Origin: Segatella copri
GTDB lineage: Bacteria; Bacteroidota; Bacteroidia; Bacteroidales; Bacteroidaceae
NCBI RefSeq assembly: GCF_026015625.1
Contig: NZ_JAPDVG010000001.1
Span: 868,001-932,000 of the forward strand
Length of the DNA stretch: 64,000 bases
Direction of reading: 5' to 3'
The notes under the pieces are model-generated. The model searched no databases. It saw only the letters and a list, made by a program, of their open reading frames with translations, and was not told where the DNA came from. Positions 34,562 to 42,307 of the stretch are shown piece by piece (the first letter of the stretch is position 1; each line of letters begins with the position of its first letter). Both the position numbers and the translations under genes were made by a program.

Positions 34562-35155
34562 ATGAAAATATTGAATACTCGCATATTAAAGAAAAGCGTG
34601 ATAACACTTAGTTTTTTGTGCTATCTTATAACCTGTGGGTTCGTACCATATTATTATGATGAAGCAACTAATCTCTGTTATGGTGATGGCCTTTTCAACT
34701 TGTTCTTTGGCTGGTGTTGTTTCGTATTTCCGGGAATATTTACGAAAATATATTCTTTAGCATGGTTTTCAAACATAACATACATTGTTGCTATAAGACA
34801 TCTAATAAAGGGAAATAGAAAACACTTCGTATTGTGGATTTGCATCACCATAATATTGAGTAGCCTTTTGATTATTTGTCCAAGAACAGAAACTGACACT
34901 TGGGGGAATATACACCATTTTACGTTGACGATAGGTTATTATTTGAGAATTATAAGTTTCTTTATTTTATTTGTTGGTGGATTATATGTCCTGTTTGTAC
35001 AAAATAGGAAAGGGGATAAAAGGCTGATGAATGATGGACGGATGAAAAGTAAGCAGCAAATATTCTTTCTGACAAAATCAGATATAGTCAAGATGATGTC
35101 TATGGTTGAAATAAGAATTCCAATAGAATATACCCTGCTGGGGGCATTTAAATAG
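34562..35155 (+). CDS. Multi-pass membrane protein of unknown function
   Basis: 197 residues with four predicted membrane helices (about 10-28, 42-62, 82-102, 122-142) and a basic cytoplasmic tail. No family recognised. Strongly AT-rich, unlike core genes. It starts 14 bases after the truncated ORF6N stop. After its TAG the same frame stays open through the next gene for 25 codons before the chosen TTG start, so the last residues and the next protein may once have been one frame. Confidence 0.6.
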   Translation: MKILNTRILKKSVITLSFLCYLITCGFVPYYYDEATNLCYGDGLFNLFFGWCCFVFPGIFTKIYSLAWFSNITYIVAIRHLIKGNRKHFVLWICITIILSSLLIICPRTETDTWGNIHHFTLTIGYYLRIISFFILFVGGLYVLFVQNRKGDKRLMNDGRMKSKQQIFFLTKSDIVKMMSMVEIRIPIEYTLLGAFK

Positions 35156-35230
35156 GAGACGATAAGAAGAGAAAACACCATATCAAATTTTTCTAAACTT
35201 GGTCATACAGGCTATGCCAATTGGATTTCT

Positions 35231-35590
35231 TTGGATAATAGATACATGGTGCTCCCCTTAAATAATGAGGTGAAGTATAGAATTGTGAAACAAAGAAATG
35301 GTTCTTTTCATTACATCGTAGATCTTGCATCTAATCCCACAGGTGTTGAGCTAAGTACTGGAGGAATATACGACAATGCAGAAAATGTTTTAATCGCAGG
35401 TCGTGTTGCAGTCTTTACTGATAGCTCAATCGAAGCCATGCAAATCTATAAAGAAATATTGAGAGCTATGAATAAATGTTTTACCAGGAAAAATAACATC
35501 TTTGTATCTCAAGAGGTGTTATCTTTATTGGAAGATGGATGGCGATTAACATGTAATTATAATGCGCCTTGTGAAAATGATTTCAAATAA
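35231..35590 (+). CDS. Small soluble protein of unknown function (possible immunity protein)
   Basis: 119 residues from a TTG; ATG at 35246 gives a 114-residue alternative. The frame is open upstream to the TAG at 35153-35155 (NFSKLGHTGYANWISLDNRY), so the true start may be earlier. Mixed alpha/beta, no signal, Cys near the end. Unrecognised. It belongs to a run of unrelated AT-rich genes, a pattern seen for orphan immunity genes; that reading is inference. Confidence 0.5.
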   Translation: MDNRYMVLPLNNEVKYRIVKQRNGSFHYIVDLASNPTGVELSTGGIYDNAENVLIAGRVAVFTDSSIEAMQIYKEILRAMNKCFTRKNNIFVSQEVLSLLEDGWRLTCNYNAPCENDFK

Positions 35591-35652
35591 TATATCTTGC
35601 AAATTTCAACTTTGCTACAAATAAACTTCGGAAGGAGAAATATGAATTCACT

Positions 35653-36177
35653 ATGTTTATGTGTAAAAGAATAAAATTTTGGCTTTGCAAACTTCTCTAT
35701 TCCCATAGAAAAAAGTCTTGTTGCATTTCCTTTTCATCAAAAGGTTTCAAGGTGATAACTCTCTATCGGATTTTTGAGGGATGCCAAGTAGAAGATAAAC
35801 CAATTATCTTTCTTCCTGCTACAGCATCCGAGGAAGAATTGGCCAATGCGATATTTTTCTGTTTGGGTAAAAGTAGTATGGTTATACGAACTTCAATAAA
35901 TTCCACATCCGCTTATCTGAAGTTTATTAAAGAACGTTCGTTGAAAAGTTACTATCAACAATCCGTGGCTTGCATAGTAAAGTTGAATGTTCAAACAGGC
36001 ATAATTCATTTAGAACTTTGGCAACAAGCTGATGATGGTAGAGGAATGACTCCTTGTCATGAACAGAGCCTTATGGAATTTGATGTAAAAGACAATAGTC
36101 AACTTCTCGCCAAGTATGTCAAGGAAATCTTAAGTGAAAGATTAGCTTTGAAAAAGGATAAGGTAGCTATGGAATAA
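35653..36177 (+). CDS. Small protein of unknown function (possible immunity protein)
   Basis: 174 residues, or 173 from the ATG at 35656. Basic, Cys-containing N-terminus (MCKRIKFWLCKLLYSHRKKS), then an alpha/beta domain with a helical C-terminus (LAKYVKEILSERLALKKDK). No signal peptide or membrane helix. Not recognised. Same strand and spacing as its neighbours, so it may share a transcript. Confidence 0.6.
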   Translation: MFMCKRIKFWLCKLLYSHRKKSCCISFSSKGFKVITLYRIFEGCQVEDKPIIFLPATASEEELANAIFFCLGKSSMVIRTSINSTSAYLKFIKERSLKSYYQQSVACIVKLNVQTGIIHLELWQQADDGRGMTPCHEQSLMEFDVKDNSQLLAKYVKEILSERLALKKDKVAME

Positions 36178-36208
36178 ACAATAAAAATTGTAGAATGAGA
36201 ATAAACAA

Positions 36209-36616
36209 ATGAAACAGATTAAATTAGCTTTTGTACTTTTAACAATAATGATAGTTCTTGGTAATTGTACCTTTGAAAACCGTACAACTACCACTAAGAT
36301 GTGTCTCGAAGATTTGGACATGAATGTTCAAGACACACTAAGAAATGTGCCTGTTGATTCTTTTGGCTGTCATCCTGATTTGATAGACTTAACAGGACAT
36401 TATAAATTGATAATAAAAGAGTTTGGTCCGTGGTGTTATGCGCAAAAACTAACAAACATAGAAACAGGAAAATATTATTGGTTCGATTATAGTACTCCAC
36501 GACCTATTATTGTTACAGCCAAAGAAATCATATTCCCTATGGAATATAATATAGTAAATAGAGGGGTAGAATCAACAGACACGTTTAACATCATAGATAA
36601 TCAATTAGAGCCATAA
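36209..36616 (+). CDS. Small lipoprotein-like protein
   Basis: 135 residues. N-terminus MKQIKLAFVLLTIMIVLGNC with a probable lipid-anchored Cys at 20, though Asn at -1 is unusual for a lipobox. The mature part has DLTGHYKLIIKEFGPWCYAQ and a likely all-beta fold. Not recognised. A periplasmic or surface small protein next to Rhs remnants could protect against a toxin; that is inference. Confidence 0.6.
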   Translation: MKQIKLAFVLLTIMIVLGNCTFENRTTTTKMCLEDLDMNVQDTLRNVPVDSFGCHPDLIDLTGHYKLIIKEFGPWCYAQKLTNIETGKYYWFDYSTPRPIIVTAKEIIFPMEYNIVNRGVESTDTFNIIDNQLEP

Positions 36617-36687
36617 CCGTAATGCACCTGCTTGGAATTTAGCTCTTTTAGTTACCTTGTTTCTTGTTACTATTAATTCAAGTAATT

Positions 36688-36855
36688 ATGAACATAGGTA
36701 CACATTTTAGCGGACAACCGATGTATGGGCAGCTAATAGATTTGCTCAGCAAGAGATACTCCATTCGGGATGTGGCGAAGCTGAGTGGTAAGAGTGTGAG
36801 TACGGTGTAACGAGTGAAGCGATTAATAAAAGTGCAATCACCGCAATAATACTAT
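36688..36855 (+). pseudogene. Chimeric transposase/serine-recombinase fragment
   Basis: MNIGTHFSGQPMYGQLIDLL resembles the start of DUF4372 IS4-type transposases. It runs in frame into YSIRDVAKLSGKSVSTV, a serine-recombinase C-terminal HTH. A TAA (36808-36810) replaces the CAA seen in copy 1; the frame then continues RVKRLIKVQSPQ to a second stop. 36617-36687 holds nothing recognisable. Confidence 0.6.
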
Positions 36856-36908
36856 TAATTTTACGTTCTTTTCAAAAAGGGGTTGTGCAATAGTGGCTTA
36901 AAGGCTAA
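36821..36908 (+). repeat. Island repeat, copy 2 (core only)
   Basis: Matches copy 1 from the recombinase tail through TTAAAGGCTAA, then diverges abruptly (CACCTCGATG), so the promoter and palindrome are lacking. Confidence 0.85.
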
Positions 36909-36972
36909 CACCTCGATGCTGCCATTGAAGAGCGTTATGATATAGATAATGGTGTATTATTAGAATGGAAAT

Positions 36973-37386
36973 ATGATAGATTATATATTTTATAGAGTAT
37001 ATTGGGCTTATAACAAAAAAAGAGAGTCCGCAAAGTTTCTTAGCCCATTGTATATGGCAATGGTCTTTGCGTTTCTCTTTTTCCCATTCGCATTATTTTT
37101 GTGCGAACTATTAAGGGATTCATACCATAGAAATGATGGATATTTGTTATCCATTTATCTACTAATGATATTAATATACTCTTATTTAAGATTTTTCCCT
37201 AACAAAAAGATATGGTTGATAAATAAAAAATTCGAAGGGAATTGTTATAATTATAAGATTCCTGATTGGTGTTTTTTCGTGGTTCTTCCATTATCCATAG
37301 TTTGGGGAATTATAACATATTCTCTTTTGGTAAAGTTTTTAATAAAACCTTTTGCCTTGAGAGGTATTATATATAATATGCTGTAA
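36973..37386 (+). CDS. Three-helix membrane protein (possible immunity protein)
   Basis: 137 residues beginning MIDYIFYRVYWAYNKKRESA. Helices at about 27-46, 57-73 and 98-122. Upstream in the same frame shift lies a coding-like remnant (LDAAIEERYDIDNGVLLEW, about 36912-36970) of unknown origin. Small membrane proteins of this style are often found next to polymorphic toxins; I cannot name a family. A strong terminator follows. Confidence 0.62.
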   Translation: MIDYIFYRVYWAYNKKRESAKFLSPLYMAMVFAFLFFPFALFLCELLRDSYHRNDGYLLSIYLLMILIYSYLRFFPNKKIWLINKKFEGNCYNYKIPDWCFFVVLPLSIVWGIITYSLLVKFLIKPFALRGIIYNML

Positions 37387-37397
37387 GCGTTCTATAA

Positions 37398-37454
37398 AAA
37401 ATGCAATCAAAAACTCATAGAATTTTTCTTGGCTGGAGTTTTTGATTGCATTTT
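37398..37454 (+). terminator. Rho-independent terminator
   Basis: AAAATGCAATCAAAAACTC (37398-37416) and its exact complement (37436-37454) form a 19-bp stem after the 36973 gene, with a T-run. Confidence 0.85.
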
Positions 37455-37558
37455 CAAATATATAGTACAACCTAGAAATTAAGAGAGTGTAAGCTAAACT
37501 GTGTCATGCTATCACTGTTATAGATTAATGCAGTTTATTTGCATTTTGTTCAGTATAG

Positions 37559-37621
37559 TTTTTCCACTTCTACACCCGGCAACAAGTAGCAGAAATCATC
37601 GAATTTCTGGATGAACCATAA
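37559..37621 (+). pseudogene. DUF4248-like C-terminal remnant
   Basis: Twenty open codons and a stop give FFHFYTRQQVAEIIEFLDEP, like the C-terminus of DUF4248 proteins, which co-occur with HU-HIG, smalltalk and VirE genes. An in-frame TAG precedes it. 37455-37558 holds nothing else I can name. Confidence 0.4.
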
Positions 37622-37626
37622 AAAAT

Positions 37627-37677
37627 CACCCTGGAAGGGAATGCATACAACACACTATGCATATCCCTTTCAGGGTG
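37627..37677. repeat. Palindromic hairpin abutting island repeat copy 3
   Basis: CACCCTGGAAGGGA-ATGCATA and TATGCAT-ATCCCTTTCAGGGTG: nearly complete pairing with an 8-base loop. It resembles the GCCCTGAAAGGGC-type repeats around the IS110 element. Confidence 0.75.
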
Positions 37678-37678
37678 A

Positions 37679-37843
37679 GTTAATAAAACTACAATCACAG
37701 CAATAAAACTATTAATTTTACGTTCTTTTCAAAAAGGGGTTGTGCAATAGTGGCTTAAAGGCTAAAAGCACTACCTTTGAATGCTGTTAAATATGGTAAT
37801 GTTCAAAGTCACAATTTGTGATTTTGGAAAAATGAATATAAAT
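37679..37843 (+). repeat. Island repeat, copy 3 (core, promoter, palindrome)
   Basis: Core 37679-37765, TACCTTTG box 37772-37779, palindrome TCACAATTTGTGA 37809-37821. It joins directly to the palindromic hairpin on the left. Confidence 0.88.
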
Positions 37844-38032
37844 ATGACAGATAAAATAGAAAAAAAGGAGGTAACCTTTGCAGTGCCGTACAACGGCGAG
37901 GACAACAACGACTATGTGGACGGCGAGGTGGTGCAGCATATCGAGTATGTTCCTTTCGGTGAGGTTTTCGTTGAGGAGCGCAATAACATTTCAAATAATC
38001 CATTAAGAAGAGAGAGAAATGGCAAAAGATAG
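37844..38032 (+). pseudogene. ORF6N leader fused to an Rhs core fragment
   Basis: 62 codons. The first 8 or so (MTDKIEKKEV) match the ORF6N start in copies 1 and 4. The frame then becomes DGEVVQHIEYVPFGEVFVEE, the conserved pre-core strand of Rhs-repeat proteins, and ends RRERNGKR. The Rhs part is GC-richer than its surroundings. It is a recombinant remnant lying just upstream of a small secreted protein gene, which it overlaps by 14 bases. Confidence 0.65.
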
Positions 38033-38483
38033 GATGCTTTATATGAAATTATGTTTTGTAGTAATAGTCTTTGGACTATCTTTTATTATTTGTAACAAGC
38101 ATTATATTAAGTATAGTGCTTGTTACAAGCTTCCGATACCTAAAACTCCATTTTATCCAGATGCTTATAAATTTGCAAATACAAAAGAAGAGTTTTTGTC
38201 AAATATAAAATTAATTAACAATGCAATAAAAGTAGAAGCCATTATTGATACAAATAAACTTGATTTTAACAATCATACATATCTCTTTGTGTTTGGCGCA
38301 CCAATAAAAAATATGTACTATAGTTTTAAGACTACATTATTTGACGATAAATCTCCGAGTTACGCAAAGGCTATAAGACATAAAAAAAAATGTGTATTTA
38401 TAAATTATAATATTCCAACAGGGTACACGTATTTGTATGAAATAAAAAAAGACGAGACCCTTACTGGTTTCAATGGAATATAA
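38019..38483 (+). CDS. Membrane-anchored small protein (possible immunity protein)
   Basis: 154 residues. One N-terminal hydrophobic segment (about 9-25, KLCFVVIVFGLSFIICN), then an extracytoplasmic domain of about 125 residues with KFANTKEEFLSNIKLINNAI. No family recognised. Very AT-rich. Directly downstream of an Rhs fragment, the usual place for a cognate immunity gene, hence the suggestion. ATG at 38034 is an alternative start. A terminator follows at 38511-38542. Confidence 0.62.
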   Translation: MAKDRMLYMKLCFVVIVFGLSFIICNKHYIKYSACYKLPIPKTPFYPDAYKFANTKEEFLSNIKLINNAIKVEAIIDTNKLDFNNHTYLFVFGAPIKNMYYSFKTTLFDDKSPSYAKAIRHKKKCVFINYNIPTGYTYLYEIKKDETLTGFNGI

Positions 38484-38510
38484 GAAATTCATTGAATTGA
38501 CAAAGAATAG

Positions 38511-38542
38511 AAATCCGTGGATTATTGTTTATCCACGGATTT
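38511..38542 (+). terminator. Terminator hairpin
   Basis: AAATCCGTGGA (38511-38521) and TCCACGGATTT (38532-38542), an 11-bp stem with T-rich sequence after it. Confidence 0.75.
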
Positions 38543-38585
38543 ATTATAATCAGCAATAAAATGGAACGCAAGAAACAGACTGGGC

Positions 38586-38792
38586 ATGTCTGCCGATGGA
38601 TGGATTTTTTGCATAACGATTGTCACCTTCGTCGTAGGATGTACCATAGTAATCGGCCTATTTGAATGGCGCGACAGGAGTAGAATGGAGAGTAGAAACG
38701 CAGAGACGCACCTTTGGCGGAAAAGCATGTACGACTTGAACATGCACATTGCCAAGCTGTCTCTGCTTGGTGAGACAATAGAAAAACATTGA
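38586..38792 (+). CDS. Small single-helix membrane protein
   Basis: 68 residues: one membrane helix (about 5-26, GWIFCITIVTFVVGCTIVIG) and a charged helical tail (RDRSRMESRNAETHLWRKSM). Less AT-rich than neighbours. Not recognised; it could be an island small membrane protein or a chance frame. An overlapping minus-strand frame (38522-38755) is less convincing. Confidence 0.45.
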   Translation: MSADGWIFCITIVTFVVGCTIVIGLFEWRDRSRMESRNAETHLWRKSMYDLNMHIAKLSLLGETIEKH

Positions 38793-38991
38793 TAGACATA
38801 TTATTGTGCGTTTTTTGATTAATACAGCAATTCCATACAATAATTTCAAATGTCTATCGTTCTTTAGATAAAACATAAAATAAAGACGTATGAAAGTATC
38901 AACAAAACAAGGCTATAAACCGCCTTAAAATTCGTCAGGGCTTATCAGAGGATATTTCCCTTGTATCTTTGAAAGTTTTTCCATATAAAAT

Positions 38992-39268
38992 CCAAGCACT
39001 ACGGGTTAGAGATGATTTATCCAGACGAGGAGAAGATTACCTATTCTTACAACCTCGGCGGTCAGCTTGAGAAGGTGCATGGTTACAAGTCATTCATGAT
39101 GCTCAATATGATAACAAAGAAGAAAGACGTGTAATAACTGGTAGTGAAGCAAAAACAGCAAAGTCTAATCATGAAGCTCTTAGGCGTAATCATCGAGGTA
39201 GAAATTATAAGACAACAAGTCCTATATCCACAAAATCCTCAAAATACGGATTGCCAAAAGAGGTTTAG
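38992..39268 (+). pseudogene. Rhs fragment joined to a probable toxin C-terminus
   Basis: SKHYGLEMIYPDEEKITYSY followed by LGGQLEKVHGYKS is an Rhs repeat segment. Shifted by one base, a second open frame begins HDAQYDNKEERRVITGSEAK and ends KYGLPKEV at a stop (39266-39268). It looks like the tail of an Rhs toxin domain, of unknown type. No start codon and a frameshift, so not functional. 38793-38991 and 39269-39381 hold no clear gene. Confidence 0.6.
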
Positions 39269-39381
39269 GTAGTAAAGTTTCCCTCGGTTGTACGTTATTG
39301 AAATTGTCATTGGCATCTGCTTGATAGTGGATACCAATGACATAATATATTTTATAATTTACTCTTTTTTGATTATATATT

Positions 39382-39942
39382 ATGCTTAAATATAAATTCT
39401 TTATATATATATTGTTGTTTATTACATTTGTTAGTTGCCGTTATCGTCAAAATGTGCCAGAAAAGAAAGTTTCCATATTCTATTTTACTGGTAATATTGA
39501 CACATATCGGCAATTAGAGTGTGAGGACATCGAAAAATTTAGCGAGAATACGAAATACGATGACACTTTATTTGTCAAAAAGTATGTGATTGAGCAAGTT
39601 TCTCAAAAAATCAAATATGCAAAACGTGACACTTCTAGGTGTTATACGAATGATAGTCCAATAATATATGTAGACATTCATGGTATGAAATTATGTATAA
39701 ATGCTAAAGGTAACATTTGTTGGATTAAAAAGCATGGTAGATATGAGTTATATAAAATAAGTGATAAAGTGGCATATTTATTAAAATGTAATTCAAACTA
39801 TTACAATAATATGTCAATGAATGATTTATTTTATGATTACGGTATTAAAAAATACGGAATACCAAATGGATATAAAGATATAAATGCAAGTAAAGATAGC
39901 AAAAGGAAAGAATCTTATAAAATTCTCGTTTATTTTAATTAA
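39382..39942 (+). CDS. Lipoprotein of unknown function (possible immunity protein)
   Basis: 186 residues with lipobox ITFVSC (Cys19). Mature region polar, Tyr/Lys-rich (CRYRQNVPEKKVSIFYFTGN). It lies 113 bases after the toxin-like tail. In contact-dependent systems the immunity gene follows the toxin, and lipoprotein immunities exist for toxins acting in the periplasm. No named family. Confidence 0.65.
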   Translation: MLKYKFFIYILLFITFVSCRYRQNVPEKKVSIFYFTGNIDTYRQLECEDIEKFSENTKYDDTLFVKKYVIEQVSQKIKYAKRDTSRCYTNDSPIIYVDIHGMKLCINAKGNICWIKKHGRYELYKISDKVAYLLKCNSNYYNNMSMNDLFYDYGIKKYGIPNGYKDINASKDSKRKESYKILVYFN

Positions 39943-39975
39943 AGAGTTTAGGTTCTGTAGTGAAATAGACACTTT

Positions 39976-41301
39976 CATTAGTGTCCAATAAAAATTGGAC
40001 ACGTTAATTAATTAATCAAATAGTCCCTTAAAAAGGGGATAATCGAGTTCTTTGACATCGTTGAAAATAGTCTTATCAAATAGATCTCTTAGGTGGGTTT
40101 TGTCCGTCAATGAAATGCTTAGAATCTGCAAAACTTCATATGTCGAGCGTTTCAGTTGCATATCATGGTGCACAATAGCCACGAGACAATAAGTGATAAT
40201 GGCAACACTAATCTGTATGCGTACAGCATTCTTCGTTGTGCCCCAGAATCTCTTTATCTTAAGATGCTGCTTTAGCCATTTGAAAAATAGCTCAACCAAC
40301 CATCTTTTTTTATATAGATTCGCGACATCCAACGCTGAAAGATGCTTTGCATTCGTCAGAAAAGTAAACTCACGATCATCTTCTTCATCGTAGTATCGAA
40401 TGAATCTGAATGATTCAGGATACTTCTTTTCGGAAAGATATCCTGTTAGTTTTACTTCAGCATCAGTTAGTACATTCTTTGGCATTCTTCGCTTCCATTT
40501 TACCATTTTGTACTTCAAGTTCGTTTTGGCTCTGACTACATAGTAGGAACCTGTAAGATGAATCTTATAAAGTTCCTTGAAAGTATCATAAGCCCTATCG
40601 AAAATGTAGTAACTGTTTGGTTCATACGTAATTGAAGACATTGCTGTAGAATCATGCTTTGATGCTGTGGTCACAGTATAGAAAGCTGGAACTTGTGCTT
40701 CTACGTCATATAAGACATGTGCTTTAACTCCTCCTTTCTTACTTCTGAACTTTGCCCATGGAAAAGTTGCAAGACACAACGGAATAGTTGTCGAATCAAA
40801 AGCATACTTCTTTCCTGGTATATTCAAAATGTTGGTTTCTCGCTTTTTGCAAGCTTCCTTCATCATATAGAATGCAAAGTCTTCGAAAATCCTGTAATCA
40901 CGAGTCTGATTGGCATAAGCAAGAGTTGCTTTTACGATAGTATTACGTCCAAGTCCCAGATGATATTGCTTAGCTCGATGAGCTTCCAATGCAACTATCA
41001 AGTCACGTAAACTCTCACGATTGCTCAGTTGCCCAAACATCATTGCAAGAAGCTGGTTCCAGCAAGTGAAGTGTTTCACGTATCGGTTGCCATCATACTT
41101 GCGTACGTAGTTGTTGAACTGAGTTCTATTCAGAAATGCAGTAAGTTGAGCGAAAACATATTTGTCTTGAAACATAGTAGCCAATTCTTTTTGGCTGCAA
41201 AGTTACAAAATCAAGTCCGTTTCATTGCAAAATACTGCATAAAAGACTATAATTCAACTGTTTCAAAGATCGAATTGCCCTTTTTTTATTGGACAGTAGT
41301 G
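39976..41301 (-). mobile_element. IS4-family insertion sequence with 9-bp target duplication
   Basis: AGACACTTT occurs directly at 39967-39975 and 41302-41310, a likely target-site duplication. The ends are imperfect inverted repeats: CATTAGTGTCCAATAAAAA at the left and CACTACTGTCCAATAAAAA read inward from the right. About 1326 bp with one transposase. It sits between the 39382 lipoprotein gene and island repeat copy 4. 41311-41376 holds nothing recognised. Confidence 0.85.
40012..41184 (-). CDS. IS4-family transposase (DUF4372 type)
   Basis: 390 residues. N-terminal DUF4372-like segment FQDKYVFAQLTAFLNRTQFN and KYDGNRYVKHFTCWNQLLAM. DDE catalytic set: AFDSTTIPLCLATFPWAKFR (first Asp), YYIFDRAYDTF (second Asp), and the exact IS4 signature Y-2-R-3-E-6-K in YKKRWLVELFFKWLK. 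Full length and intact, so possibly active. Confidence 0.96.
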   Translation of the reverse strand: MATMFQDKYVFAQLTAFLNRTQFNNYVRKYDGNRYVKHFTCWNQLLAMMFGQLSNRESLRDLIVALEAHRAKQYHLGLGRNTIVKATLAYANQTRDYRIFEDFAFYMMKEACKKRETNILNIPGKKYAFDSTTIPLCLATFPWAKFRSKKGGVKAHVLYDVEAQVPAFYTVTTASKHDSTAMSSITYEPNSYYIFDRAYDTFKELYKIHLTGSYYVVRAKTNLKYKMVKWKRRMPKNVLTDAEVKLTGYLSEKKYPESFRFIRYYDEEDDREFTFLTNAKHLSALDVANLYKKRWLVELFFKWLKQHLKIKRFWGTTKNAVRIQISVAIITYCLVAIVHHDMQLKRSTYEVLQILSISLTDKTHLRDLFDKTIFNDVKELDYPLFKGLFD

Positions 41302-41376
41302 AGACACTTTATTAAATAAAAAACAGACAATATCATATACAATGCGTACAGGGCTTTGGCTGCTTTAGAGCTTTAT

Positions 41377-41541
41377 GTTAATAAAACTACAATCATCGCA
41401 ATAATACTATTAATTTTACGTTCTTTTCAAAAAGGGGTTGTGCAATAGTGGCTTAAAGGCTAAAAGCACTACCTTTGAATACTGTTAAATATGGTAATGT
41501 TCAAAGTCACAATTTGTGATCTCAAAAATAAAGATAGAAAT
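41377..41541 (+). repeat. Island repeat, copy 4 (core, promoter, palindrome)
   Basis: Core 41377-41463, TACCTTTG box 41470-41477, palindrome TCACAATTTGTGA 41507-41519. A second palindrome GGTCGCAAATTGCGACC lies at 41580-41596 in the following frame. Confidence 0.88.
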
Positions 41542-41901
41542 ATGGCAGATAATATAGAACATCAAGATAAAGGAGAACTGGTCGCAAATTGCGACCGGTT
41601 CTACAGCTATCGCCTCAAAGCGTCATGTGCCACCAATGGCTACTTTTATAAGCTCTATGCACCATTACAGGCAAATTGTCCGCAAGCTGCGGACGATTTC
41701 AAATTGCTTTTTCTTATTCCTTGGGACCACCATCGTCGTATCATAGATAAGTGCAAGGGCAATGGCGCAACTGATAACCCAAGACCCTTCAATGCCCACC
41801 TCCATGCCTATGTGGTATATAAGAAAATTTACGGAATGCAAGCCGCAGTGGTTCTCAACCTTATGCATAAGGGAAAGGACTTGCTGGCTTTTATGAAGTA
41901 A
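41542..41901 (+). pseudogene. Mosaic frame: ORF6N leader plus DUF1016-like fragment
   Basis: 119 codons from ATG 41542. MADNIEHQDK matches the ORF6N leader start; FKLLFLIPWDHHRRIIDKCK resembles the N-terminal part of DUF1016 proteins; the rest (NAHLHAYVVYKKIYGMQAAV) is unrecognised. No nuclease motif. It looks like a recombinant remnant, though the frame is intact and could be translated from the copy-4 promoter. Confidence 0.5.
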
Positions 41902-41999
41902 ATATAAGTGAGTTTTTCCGCCTCACTATGTGTTAGCGAACTCATTTTGAGGCTAATTCTAATCTATAAATAAATACCTATAAAAAAAGAAAGTAAAAT

Positions 42000-42101
42000 A
42001 TGATGAAATCGGAGACCAACTGTCCCCTAAGGGTGTATTCCCTTATAGCTCTCCTGGCATTTGCTTGTACCAGCAAAATTGTTAGCGCAAACAAATTCTG
42101 A
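42000..42101 (+). CDS. Possible 33-aa secreted or membrane peptide
   Basis: Frame MMKSETNCPLRVYSLIALLA then FACTSKIVSANKF: a basic start, one hydrophobic stretch and a possible signal cleavage after VSA. Weak evidence; it could be the remnant of a longer secreted protein. 41902-41999 holds nothing clear. Confidence 0.25.
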   Translation: MMKSETNCPLRVYSLIALLAFACTSKIVSANKF

Positions 42102-42163
42102 CGTCCTCTACTAAGGAACGAGCGACAAAGAACTTAAATACTAACTACTATAAATTTCGAATT

Positions 42164-42307
42164 ATGGGGAGATTTATTATCAAGCTCGTGCGCTTGATAC
42201 TGAAGTATGGGCGATTCGGCCTTTTTCGCGTGGTCATTCAATTGAATGGCAACAGCAAGTATATTGAGTATACTTACAATTTGAGGCGTTCCCTCCTATG
42301 GATATGA
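42164..42307 (+). CDS. Possible 47-aa basic amphipathic protein
   Basis: Frame MGRFIIKLVRLILKYGRFGL then FRVVIQLNGN, ending LRRSLLWI. Its last ten bases overlap the start of the 42298 gene, a layout typical of translational coupling. Rich in Arg/Lys and aliphatics. Not recognised. Confidence 0.4.
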   Translation: MGRFIIKLVRLILKYGRFGLFRVVIQLNGNSKYIEYTYNLRRSLLWI

